From Bradyrhizobium sp. CCGUVB1N3 (lineage in GTDB: Bacteria; Pseudomonadota; Alphaproteobacteria; Rhizobiales; Xanthobacteraceae), in assembly GCF_024199925.1 (NCBI RefSeq), contig NZ_JANADR010000001.1, positions 310,001 to 374,000 of the forward strand: a stretch of 64,000 nt of DNA. The letters are read 5' to 3'. Shown here in pieces: positions 35,133 through 43,049 of this stretch. The notes under the pieces were generated by a model. That model was given only the letters and a program-made list of their open reading frames with translations. It was not told where the DNA came from and did no database searches. The translations under genes and the position numbers were made by a program. Position 1 is the first letter of the stretch. Each line of letters starts with the position of its first letter.

Positions 35133-35285
35133 GTGCCGGCTATAGCTATAGATCGCGGCGGCACGACGGCTACAGCGGGGTGTGCCGATGACGAGTTGGT
35201 CCAGTATCCATTGAGCGGTGATTTGCTTGTGATGCGGGTCGATGTCCCGGGTCTCGGGAAATCGCTCTTCAATCGTTTCGTCTAA
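35133..35285 (+). CDS. 50-residue ORF resembling a ROK-kinase N-terminus (possible gene remnant)
   Basis: A GTG at 35133 follows GAGGAGCCAAGACC, a strong ribosome site, 12 bases after the permease stop. The frame runs 50 codons to TAA at 35283-35285. The beginning, VPAIAIDRGGTTATAGCADD, resembles the phosphate-1 motif (D-x-G-G-T-K/T) that opens ROK-type sugar kinases. Nothing after about residue 22 (MRVDVPGLGKSLFNRFV) matches such a kinase well. It may be the start of a deleted kinase gene, or an unrelated small protein. It is in the operon orientation between the permease and SDR genes, 25 bases before the latter. Confidence 0.4.
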   Translation: MPAIAIDRGGTTATAGCADDELVQYPLSGDLLVMRVDVPGLGKSLFNRFV

Positions 35286-35310
35286 GCAGAAACATTACGA
35301 GGTTCATGAG

Positions 35311-36066
35311 ATGACGACCTACGACAGCGTTCGCTACGCCTCCCTTGCGGGTCGCAATGTGCTGATCAGCGGTGGCGCCTCCGGCATTGGCGCCGAGATG
35401 GTGAAGGCTTTCGCATCGCAAGGATCGGCCGTATCGTTCATCGACATCGCTGAGCAAGCAGGCGCTGCGACCGCGGCCTCAACGGGGGCGGAATTCATCG
35501 CTTGCGACGTCACGGACATTGCTGCACTCCGTGTGGCGATTGCGCGCGTGGAAGAAAAGCGTGGTCCCCTTGCGGTGCTGGTCAACAACGCGGCCCGCGA
35601 CGATCGCCATGCCATGGCCGATGTCGAGCCCGAGGCCTGGCGGCGCACGTTGTCGCTCAACCTTGACCATCAGTTCTTTGCAACCCAGGCGGTGAGCAAG
35701 CGGATGGCCGAGGCCGGCGGGGGAGCGATCATCATGCTCGGCTCGGTTTCATGGATGCGCGGAATCCCGGGGATGGTCGGCTATACCGCGGCGAAAGCTG
35801 CGATCAACGGCATGACCAAGACGCTTGCCCGCGAGTTCGGTCCGGCCGGAATTCGCGTCAATTGCATTGTGCCCGGTGCGATCGTGACCGAGCGCCAGCT
35901 GCGGCTCTGGACGACGCCCGAGGTCAATCAGCGGTTCATCGATAGCCAGGCGCTCAAATTCCGGCTCGATGCCACGCACGTGGCGCGCCTGGCGTTGTTT
36001 CTCGGCTCGGACGAAAGCTCCGGCTGCACCGGCGCGAACTTCGTGGTCGATGCCGGCCTCACATGA
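35311..36066 (+). CDS. Short-chain dehydrogenase, candidate sulfoquinovose/sugar dehydrogenase
   Basis: 251 residues from the ATG at 35311, after ACGAGG. Classical SDR: NAD(P) loop VLISGGASGIGAEM, ACDVTD, VLVNNAARDDRH, catalytic Ser in MLGSVSW, Tyr and Lys in YTAAKAAINGM, and NCIVPGAIVT. The arrangement with an acidic residue after the second beta strand (FIDIAE) favours NAD+. It overlaps the sulfoquinovosidase gene by ATGA, implying coupled synthesis. In the sulfo-Entner-Doudoroff pathway an SDR oxidises sulfoquinovose to its lactone, and that is the likeliest role here. A general aldose dehydrogenase is the alternative. Confidence 0.85.
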   Translation: MTTYDSVRYASLAGRNVLISGGASGIGAEMVKAFASQGSAVSFIDIAEQAGAATAASTGAEFIACDVTDIAALRVAIARVEEKRGPLAVLVNNAARDDRHAMADVEPEAWRRTLSLNLDHQFFATQAVSKRMAEAGGGAIIMLGSVSWMRGIPGMVGYTAAKAAINGMTKTLAREFGPAGIRVNCIVPGAIVTERQLRLWTTPEVNQRFIDSQALKFRLDATHVARLALFLGSDESSGCTGANFVVDAGLT

Positions 36067-38075
36067 TCACCGAAAGAATGGACATGAAACTCGAGACCAC
36101 ACCGGCCGGCTTCACGCTCTCGCTCAATGGCCGGCCGATCCTCAATCACAGCGTGACGAGCCCGTGCGTCTTCGTCGGGCGAGGCGACGACCGCATCGAG
36201 ATGCATCGCGGCCGCTTCGAGATCGAGGACCGCCTGGTCGAGCGCTGTCCGCTCGCGCATGCCGAGATCGATGGCGAGCGCATCACGCTTGCGGCCGGGA
36301 AGGGGCAGGCGCCGCGGCTCATCATCACGCTCAAGGGAGATGCGATGGTGCTGCAAGCAGCCGATCCATCGGTGAACCGGTTCTGGATCCGCATTGCGGC
36401 CGATCCGGATGAGCACGTCTGGGGCTGTGGCGAACAGTTTTCCTATTTCGATCTGCGCGGCCGTCGTTTTCCGCTGTGGACGTCCGAGCCGGGCGTCGGG
36501 CGTGACAAGAGCACTGAAATCACGTTCAAGGCGGACGTCACCGACAAGGCGGGCGGCGATTATTACCACACCTACTATCCGCAGCCGACCTATGTCTCCT
36601 CGGCACATTATGCGCTGCATGTCGCGACGTCAGCCTTCAGCGTGTTCGATTTTCGCGACGGCTCGTTTCACGAGATCGAGGTCTGGGCTGTTCCGGAGCG
36701 CATCGAACTGTTCGCTGCGCCGTCGTTCGTCGCGTTGGTCGAGATCCTGTCCGACCGCTTCGGGCGCCAGGCGCCGTTGCCCGAGTGGGTCTATGACGGC
36801 GCGATTATTGGATTGAAGGATGGGGCGAATTCGTTCGAGCGCCTCGACAAGATGCGCGAAGCGGGCGTCAAGGTCTCCGGTCTCTGGTGCGAGGACTGGG
36901 TGGGCATCCGGCCGACCACCTTCGGCGCGCGGCTATTCTGGAACTGGCAGGCGAACGAAACGCGCTATCCGGGCCTGCGCCAGCGCATCGCCGAATTGAA
37001 CAGCGACGGCATTCGCTTTCTCGGCTATGTGAACCCGTATCTCTGCGACGACGGGTCCTTGTTCAAAGAAGCCGAGGCCGCGGACTATTTCGTCAAGGAT
37101 GGCGCCGGCCGAACCGCCCTGATCGATTTCGGCGAATTTCACTGCGGCATTGTCGATTTTAGCAATCCAGACGCCGCGGGATGGTTCTCCGAAGAGATCG
37201 TCGGCGCGAGGATGCTCGATTACGGCCTGTCTGGCTGGATGGCCGATTTTGGCGAGTACCTGCCGACCGACGTGCGTCTCGCCAACGGCGTCGATGCGAA
37301 GCTCATGCACAATCAGTGGCCGACGCTGTGGGCAGAGGTGAACTCAAAGGCGGTGGCGAGCCGAGGCAAGACCGGCGAAGCGCTGTTTTTCATGCGCGCC
37401 GGCTTCACGGGCGCGCAGAGATATTGCCCTTTGCTCTGGGCCGGCGACCAATCGGTCGACTTCTCGCGTCATGACGGGCTAGTCACCGTGATTTGCGCCG
37501 CCTTGTCGTCCGGCCTGCTCGGCAATGCGTATCATCATTCCGATATCGGCGGTTACACGAGCCTGTTCGGCAATGTCCGCACGCCCGAGCTTCTCATGCG
37601 CTGGGCGGAGATGGCGGCATTCACGCCGGTCATGCGCAGCCACGAGGGCAACCGGCCGCGCGACAACGTTCAGCTCGACGGCGATCCCGTAGTGCTGTCG
37701 CACTTTGCCAGGATGACCGCGATCTACGTTTATCTCGCACCCTATCTCAGGACATTGGCGCAAGAAGCGGCGCGCCGCGGCCTTCCAGTGCAGCGCCCGT
37801 TGTTCTTGCACCACGAAGCCGATGGGCGAACCTACAGTATTCAGGATAGCTATCTGTATGGTCCCGATGTGCTGGTTGCACCCATCTGGCAGGCATCTCA
37901 AACCGAGCGGACGCTGTATCTGCCAACCGGAACCAATTGGAGTCACGTCTGGACTGGCCAGTCGTTCGCTGGGGGCGAAGAAATCACGGTCGGTGCTCCG
38001 CTGGGGCAGCCTGCGGTCTTTTACAGGGCGGATTCCCCGTTTGCGTCGCTATTCGTTGCTCTTCGGGACGTGTAG
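36063..38075 (+). CDS. GH31 sulfoquinovosidase (YihQ/SmoI type)
   Basis: 670 residues; the start ATG overlaps the SDR stop. GH31 alpha-glycosidase very close in pattern to YihQ. The catalytic nucleophile is Asp395 in GWMADFGEYLPTD and the acid is Asp462 in LLWAGDQSVDFS; their spacing equals that of E. coli YihQ (Asp405/Asp472). The sulfonate-recognition residues are Lys252 (IIGLKDG), Glu277 (LWCEDWVG), Arg290 and Trp293 (FGARLFWNW), and Tyr498 (SDIGGYT). This is the KERWY set described for the Agrobacterium enzyme, where E. coli has QQRWY. It releases sulfoquinovose from sulfoquinovosyl glycerol, the sulfolipid head group. No signal peptide, so it is cytoplasmic. Last gene of the operon; a convergent ABC gene follows. 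Confidence 0.9.
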   Translation: MITERMDMKLETTPAGFTLSLNGRPILNHSVTSPCVFVGRGDDRIEMHRGRFEIEDRLVERCPLAHAEIDGERITLAAGKGQAPRLIITLKGDAMVLQAADPSVNRFWIRIAADPDEHVWGCGEQFSYFDLRGRRFPLWTSEPGVGRDKSTEITFKADVTDKAGGDYYHTYYPQPTYVSSAHYALHVATSAFSVFDFRDGSFHEIEVWAVPERIELFAAPSFVALVEILSDRFGRQAPLPEWVYDGAIIGLKDGANSFERLDKMREAGVKVSGLWCEDWVGIRPTTFGARLFWNWQANETRYPGLRQRIAELNSDGIRFLGYVNPYLCDDGSLFKEAEAADYFVKDGAGRTALIDFGEFHCGIVDFSNPDAAGWFSEEIVGARMLDYGLSGWMADFGEYLPTDVRLANGVDAKLMHNQWPTLWAEVNSKAVASRGKTGEALFFMRAGFTGAQRYCPLLWAGDQSVDFSRHDGLVTVICAALSSGLLGNAYHHSDIGGYTSLFGNVRTPELLMRWAEMAAFTPVMRSHEGNRPRDNVQLDGDPVVLSHFARMTAIYVYLAPYLRTLAQEAARRGLPVQRPLFLHHEADGRTYSIQDSYLYGPDVLVAPIWQASQTERTLYLPTGTNWSHVWTGQSFAGGEEITVGAPLGQPAVFYRADSPFASLFVALRDV

Positions 38076-38167
38076 TCAGTCCAACTAACCCGCAATGAGC
38101 CGCGCTGTTTCCTCACGATGCGCTTTGCTATGCGGGAGGCGTGTGCACTGGGAATCCGCTCCTCCGG

Positions 38168-39973
38168 CTAGTTGTCCAAGACCCAATGGTCTTGGCCGGC
38201 CGCACGATAGCTACGTTGCGGAGGCAGGTAATCAGCAGGCCGCCACGGGTTGTTGACCTCCTCATTCAACAGCAGGCGAGTGCGATGGCGCGACGGGTCT
38301 GCAATCGGGACAGCCGCCATCAGCCGTTTCGTGTAGTCGTGCTGCGGATTCTCGAACACGGCCCGACGGGGGCCGATCTCGACGATCTCGCCGAGATACA
38401 TCACCGCGACGCGGTGGCTGATGCGTTCGACCACCGCCATGTCGTGGGAGATGAAGAGATAGCCGAGGCCATATTTCTCCTGCAGATCAAGCATGAGGTT
38501 GATGATCTGCGCCTTGACCGAGACGTCCAGCGCCGAAACAGCCTCGTCCGCGATGATCAGCTTGGGTTCGAGCGCCAGCGCGCGGGCGATGCAGACGCGC
38601 TGACGTTGTCCGCCTGAGAACTCGTGAGGAAAGCGGTCGGCCATCGACGCCGAAAGTCCTACGCGCTCCAGCAGTTTGCCGGCCCGTTCTGGCGCCTCCA
38701 CGCGGCTTGCAAGGCCATGCGCCACCATTGGCTCGGCGATGGCGGCCCCGACGCGGATGCGCGGATTGAGGCTGTCGAATGGATCTTGGAAGATCATCTG
38801 CGCTTCGCGGCGGATCTCGGCGAGCTGAGACTTTCCGGATCCGATCACGTTCTTCCCGTCGATCCTGATCTCGCCCGAGGTTGGATCGGTCAGCCGGAAG
38901 ATCGAGCGACCGGTTGTGGATTTGCCGCAGCCGGATTCGCCGACGAGCGACAGCGTCTCGCCGCGCCGCAATCTCAGCGAGACGCCTTCGACGGCATGGA
39001 TGCGGCCGACGGTCCGGCGCAGCAGCCCCTTCTTGACCGCGAAGCGGGTGACGAGCTTGTCGATCTCGAGAATTGGCGCGGATGCGTGATCGACCGTATC
39101 TGCGGTCGGTGTGGTCGGGCGGATTTCGCCGGTCGCCATGTCGACCTCCGGGAAGCGCAGAGGCCGCTCGAGTCCCCTCATGGACCCGAGATGCGGAACC
39201 GCGGAAAGGAGCGCGCGGGTATAAGGGTGCTTCGCGGCGACGAAGATGTCGCGGGTCATCCCGGTCTCGACCACGTCGCCGCGATACATCACCACCGTCC
39301 GGTCCGAGATCTCGGCGACAACGCCCATGTCGTGGGTGATGAAGAGGACGGACATGCCTTCCTCTTCCTGCAGCGACTTGATGAGTTCGAGGATCTGCGC
39401 CTGGATCGTCACGTCGAGCGCCGTCGTCGGCTCATCCGCGATCAATAGCTTCGGGCTGCAGGCCAGTGCGATCGCGATGACGACGCGCTGGCGCATGCCC
39501 CCGGAAAAGTTCATCGGGTATTCGTCGAGGCGCGAGCGCGCCGCCGGGATGCGGACCTTCTCCAGCAGCCGGACGGCTTCCGCCCGCGCCTGCGCGTGCG
39601 ACATGCCGCGATGGTGCACTAGGACCTCGGTGATCTGTTCGCCGATCCTGAGCACCGGGTTCAGGCTCGTCATCGGCTCCTGAAAGATCATGCCGATGCG
39701 GTTGCCGCGAATGGACTGCATCTTTGACAGCGGCAGCTCGATCAGGTTCCGACCTTCAAAGTCGATCCGCCCCGTGACCCGCGCGTTCGACGGGGATAGA
39801 AGCCGCATGATCGACATCGCCATCACGCTCTTGCCGGAGCCGGATTCGCCGACGACCGCCACGGTTTCGCGCGCGCCGATGTCGAAACTGACGTTACGTA
39901 CGACATTGCGCCACTCCTCGCCAACGCGGAAGGAGGTCTCGAGCCCGGATATCGAAAGGACGGGCGAAGTCAT
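38168..39973 (-). CDS. Fused dipeptide-type ABC ATPase (two nucleotide-binding domains)
   Basis: 601 residues, a DppD-DppF-type fusion as in GsiA. First domain (residues 1-270): Walker [38 protein letters not shown], Walker [14 protein letters not shown]. Second domain (residues 305-565): Walker [52 protein letters not shown]. The second Walker B reads DEAVSALD rather than DEPVSALD. It powers the importer formed by the permeases at 39977-41889, being last in that minus-strand operon, three bases after the DppC-type gene. Substrate by context: a peptide, nucleoside or related compound. Confidence 0.92.
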   Translation of the reverse strand: MTSPVLSISGLETSFRVGEEWRNVVRNVSFDIGARETVAVVGESGSGKSVMAMSIMRLLSPSNARVTGRIDFEGRNLIELPLSKMQSIRGNRIGMIFQEPMTSLNPVLRIGEQITEVLVHHRGMSHAQARAEAVRLLEKVRIPAARSRLDEYPMNFSGGMRQRVVIAIALACSPKLLIADEPTTALDVTIQAQILELIKSLQEEEGMSVLFITHDMGVVAEISDRTVVMYRGDVVETGMTRDIFVAAKHPYTRALLSAVPHLGSMRGLERPLRFPEVDMATGEIRPTTPTADTVDHASAPILEIDKLVTRFAVKKGLLRRTVGRIHAVEGVSLRLRRGETLSLVGESGCGKSTTGRSIFRLTDPTSGEIRIDGKNVIGSGKSQLAEIRREAQMIFQDPFDSLNPRIRVGAAIAEPMVAHGLASRVEAPERAGKLLERVGLSASMADRFPHEFSGGQRQRVCIARALALEPKLIIADEAVSALDVSVKAQIINLMLDLQEKYGLGYLFISHDMAVVERISHRVAVMYLGEIVEIGPRRAVFENPQHDYTKRLMAAVPIADPSRHRTRLLLNEEVNNPWRPADYLPPQRSYRAAGQDHWVLDN

Positions 39974-39976
39974 GTC

Positions 39977-40915
39977 TCAGCTCTCTCGCCGCGGATTGAG
40001 GATGTCGCGCAGCGCATCACCGATCAGGTTGATCGCCACGATGAGCAGCAGCAGTGCCAAACCAGGAAAAAGGCTGATCCAGTAGTCGCCGGACAGCAGG
40101 TATTCGAAACCGTTCGAGATCAACAAGCCCAGTGACGGCTCCGTTACAGGCAGCCCGATGCCGAGGAAGGATAACGTTGCCTCCAGCATGATCGCATAGG
40201 CGACGCGCATCGTCGCCACGACGATCAGGGGCGGCAGGCAGTTCGGCAGGATGTGCCGGAATAGGATCGCCCGGTCCGGCAGCGCCATGGAGCGAGCCGC
40301 GTCGACGTAGGCCCGCTTGCGCTCGACCAGTGCCGAGCCTCGGATCGTGCGGGCGTAGTAGGCCCACTGAGTGACGATCAGGGCGAAGATGATCTTGTCG
40401 ATGCCTTGTCCCAGGATCGCGAGGAAGATCAGGGCGATCAGGATCGCTGGAAAGCTGAGCTGGATGTCGACGATGCGCATCAGGAAGGAGTCGACCCGGC
40501 CGCCGGCATAGGCGCTCACCAAACCGATCAAGGCGCCGAGGACGAGCGCGGCGGCGGCGCTGCTGAAGCCGACCAGAATGCTGGTGCGCAATCCGTAGAG
40601 AATGGCGCTCAGGAGGTCGCGCCCCTGGCCGTCCGTACCGATGAGGTAGACCAGGCCTGCAACGCTCCGCGAGCCGGGTGGCAGGCGGCTGTCGAGAATG
40701 TCGAGCTGCGACAGGTCGTACGGGTTCTGTGGCGCCGTGATCGGGGCGAGCGCGGCGGCGAGCACGAAGACCGCCACCGTCACGAGGCCGATCAGCGCCA
40801 GCCTGTCCCGCAGCAGCGCCGAGACGACCTGCCGGAAGGGCGAGCGGGAGGATCGCCTCGGCGCCGCCGACGCATCCGTATGCACCGAAGCCGTGACCTC
40901 GCTCTCCCGGCTCAT
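39977..40915 (-). CDS. Dipeptide-type ABC permease (DppC/NikC type)
   Basis: 312 residues. N-terminal cytoplasmic stretch, then the OppC_N hydrophobic segment (RLALIGLVTVAVFVLAAAL), PQNPYDLSQLDILDSRLPPG, the IGTDGQGRDLLSAILYGLRT motif, and the coupling loop VDAARSMALPDRAILFRHIL near residue 200. It forms the membrane channel together with the DppB-type permease encoded upstream. The ATG overlaps that permease's stop by one base (TGATG), so translation is probably coupled. No unusual residues noted. Confidence 0.92.
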   Translation of the reverse strand: MSRESEVTASVHTDASAAPRRSSRSPFRQVVSALLRDRLALIGLVTVAVFVLAAALAPITAPQNPYDLSQLDILDSRLPPGSRSVAGLVYLIGTDGQGRDLLSAILYGLRTSILVGFSSAAAALVLGALIGLVSAYAGGRVDSFLMRIVDIQLSFPAILIALIFLAILGQGIDKIIFALIVTQWAYYARTIRGSALVERKRAYVDAARSMALPDRAILFRHILPNCLPPLIVVATMRVAYAIMLEATLSFLGIGLPVTEPSLGLLISNGFEYLLSGDYWISLFPGLALLLLIVAINLIGDALRDILNPRRES

Positions 40916-41889
40916 CAGGAATTCCCCTCGAGGCGAACGCGCGGATCGGCAAGCGAGTACAGGATGTCGACCAGCAGATTGATGACACTGAACATCACGA
41001 CGGTCATGAGCAGGTAGGCCAGGATCACCGGGCGATCGAGGACGCCGATGGCGTCGATGATGAGCTTACCCATCCCGGGCCAGGCGAAGATCGTCTCCGT
41101 CACCACGGCGAAGGCGATCAGCGAGCCGAGCTCCAGGCCGATGACGGTGATCAACGGGATCAATGTGTTCTTTAGCACGTGCACGAAAACAATCCGGCGC
41201 TCTGGTATGCCCTTGGCCCGCGCGAAGCGCACGAAATCGAGCTGCATCGTCTCCATGACGCCGGCGCGGGTCAGGCGGATGATGAGCGAGACCTTGAACA
41301 TGGCCAGATTGAGCGCCGGCAAGATCAGATGGGCGAGACCGTCCCGCGTCAGGAAACTGAATGGCACGCCGAAGATTGCCACCGTCTCACCGCGCCCCGA
41401 TGCCGGCAACCAGCCGAGACGGACACTGAACAGCATGATCATCATCAGCCCGATCCAGAAGGTCGGCAGGCTGAAGCCGAGGATCGAGAAGGTCATCACC
41501 GACTTCGCGGCAAGGCTCTTCGGTTGCAAGCCGGCGTAGACGCCAAGCGGTATGCCGAAGACGAGCCCGATGATCAGCGCGAAGAAGGCGAGTTCGAGCG
41601 TCGCCGGCATGCGGTGGAGGATCAGCGAGAGCGCCGGCTGGTTGAAGACGAAGGAGTTGCCGAGATCGCCCGACAGGGCGCGGGTCAGGAACAGCCAATA
41701 TTGCTCCCAGACAGGCTTGTCGAGTCCGAAGGACTGGATGATCTGAACACGCTCCGCGGACGTCGCCGTCGGGCTCAGCAGGACGTCGACCGGATTTCCG
41801 ACCAGATAGAGGCCGGCGAAGACCAGCACCGACATGACGAAGAGCGTCAGGACTGTCTGGACCAATCGGCTGAGGAGATAGCCACTCAC
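40915..41889 (-). CDS. Dipeptide-type ABC permease (DppB type)
   Basis: 324 residues from a GTG at 41889 that overlaps the stop of the 38-residue ORF (GTGA). DppB family: YLLSRLVQTVLTLFVMSVLVF first helix, LGLDKP-like SFGLDKPVWEQYWLFL, DLGNSFVFNQPALSLI, and the coupling loop VRFARAKGIPERRIVFVHVL, ending ILYSLADPRVRLE. Inner membrane. Together with the DppC-type protein it forms the pore of the importer served by the binding protein at 43050-44594. Confidence 0.92.
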   Translation of the reverse strand: MSGYLLSRLVQTVLTLFVMSVLVFAGLYLVGNPVDVLLSPTATSAERVQIIQSFGLDKPVWEQYWLFLTRALSGDLGNSFVFNQPALSLILHRMPATLELAFFALIIGLVFGIPLGVYAGLQPKSLAAKSVMTFSILGFSLPTFWIGLMMIMLFSVRLGWLPASGRGETVAIFGVPFSFLTRDGLAHLILPALNLAMFKVSLIIRLTRAGVMETMQLDFVRFARAKGIPERRIVFVHVLKNTLIPLITVIGLELGSLIAFAVVTETIFAWPGMGKLIIDAIGVLDRPVILAYLLMTVVMFSVINLLVDILYSLADPRVRLEGNS

Positions 41890-42002
41890 GGCTTTGGGCC
41901 TCCCCGCGGCATGACGTCGGACGCGGCGTTTCCGAAAGACGCGATGCGGGTGCTGGCCGGTGCGGTGCCGCCGAACTGTACCTCGATGACGTGCCGGTTC
42001 AT
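41886..42002 (-). CDS. 38-residue ORF coupled between nucleoside hydrolase and permease genes
   Basis: ATG at 42002 overlaps the nucleoside hydrolase stop (ATGA), and its TGA at 41886-41888 overlaps the GTG start of the DppB-type permease. It exactly fills the gap with no spare bases. The product begins MNRHVIEVQFGGTAP and ends PRGGPKP; no membrane segment, cysteine pair or known motif is visible. The double overlap argues for translation, either as a real small protein or as a bridge that carries ribosomes across the gap. It could also be what remains of a longer gene. I do not recognise it. Confidence 0.5.
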   Translation of the reverse strand: MNRHVIEVQFGGTAPASTRIASFGNAASDVMPRGGPKP

Positions 42003-42958
42003 GCCCGCTCCCGGTCGGCGTAGCGGGACAACCGATCGAGCAGCAGAGCTATGACGCCGTCGGCATCGACCTTCGTCACAATGTCGGCATTCGGTTCGAG
42101 CCCGCTCTTGCCGTACCAATCGGCGACTGTCTGCCCCATGCAGAGCTCGCTCTCGTGCTCGACGAAGATGCGGGCACGCTGCGTCTCGAACAGATGCGGC
42201 GCCAGCAGATAGGCGATGACGAGGGGGTCGTGCAGGGGCCCGCCCCGTGAGCCGTAGCGGCGGACGTCGTTGCGGTCCCAGAAAGCCATCAGCTCGGTCA
42301 AGGCCTCGGAAATCCGGCCGCTGACGCTCGCGAACTGCGCCACATGCTCCGGCTTGAGAATAACCTGATGCGTCGCGTCGAGCGGCAGCGCAACGATCGG
42401 AATCTCACTCGAGAAGACGATATGCGCGGCGTGCGGATCGGCCAGGACGTTGAATTCCGCCGTCATCGTGCGATTGCCGGGCTCACGATAGGCGCCGCCC
42501 ATCATCACGATCCGCTCGACCCCCTCCGCGATCTGCGGCTTCATGCGAAGCGCGACGGCAAGGTTCGTCATCGGCCCGAGGCAGCAGATCGTGACCCGCT
42601 CGTTCCGCTCTGCGGCCCTGGACAGAGTCGCGACCAGGAACTCGACCGCTGACAAGGGCTCGGCGGTCTTCACGGGGTCCGACAGGCTGGTGTTTCCCAA
42701 CCCACTTTTGCCGTGGAACTGGCCGTGGATCGGCTCACGAAGGATCGGTCTGAAGCACCCTGCAAAGACAGGAATATCAGCCCGCCTCCCGAGTTCGCAG
42801 ACCTGGAGCGTGTTCCGCACCGTCCGCGCGAGTGGCTGGTTGCCGCAGACCGGCGTGATGCCGAGGATGTCGAGCTCCGGCGATACGAAAGCCGTCAACA
42901 GCGCGATCGTGTCATCGATCCCCGGGTCACAATCGACGACAATCGGAATGGTTTTCAT
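41999..42958 (-). CDS. Nucleoside hydrolase (IunH/RihA type)
   Basis: 319 residues. Inosine-uridine-preferring nucleoside hydrolase family: the calcium-binding N-terminus IVVDCDPGIDDTIALL, with Asp9, Asp11, Asp15 and Asp16, is complete. Other family segments follow: NTSLSDP, VTICCLGPMTNLAVALRMKP, IVMMGGAYREPGN and TAEFNVLADPHAA, with the late Asp in HDPLV. It cleaves the N-glycosidic bond of ribonucleosides to base and ribose. It sits between the binding-protein and permease genes of a peptide-type ABC transporter, 91 bases after the former. The transporter may therefore import nucleosides, or the operon may handle a nucleoside-peptide type compound. No signal peptide, so cytoplasmic. Confidence 0.92.
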   Translation of the reverse strand: MKTIPIVVDCDPGIDDTIALLTAFVSPELDILGITPVCGNQPLARTVRNTLQVCELGRRADIPVFAGCFRPILREPIHGQFHGKSGLGNTSLSDPVKTAEPLSAVEFLVATLSRAAERNERVTICCLGPMTNLAVALRMKPQIAEGVERIVMMGGAYREPGNRTMTAEFNVLADPHAAHIVFSSEIPIVALPLDATHQVILKPEHVAQFASVSGRISEALTELMAFWDRNDVRRYGSRGGPLHDPLVIAYLLAPHLFETQRARIFVEHESELCMGQTVADWYGKSGLEPNADIVTKVDADGVIALLLDRLSRYADRERA

Positions 42959-43049
42959 AGTCAGCGACGCCTCTGGTCGATGGGACAGGTTGTGCTCGCG
43001 CAGGAGGGCCAGCCGTCAGCGCGGCAGATGACCGGCTTTTCGAACCCGA

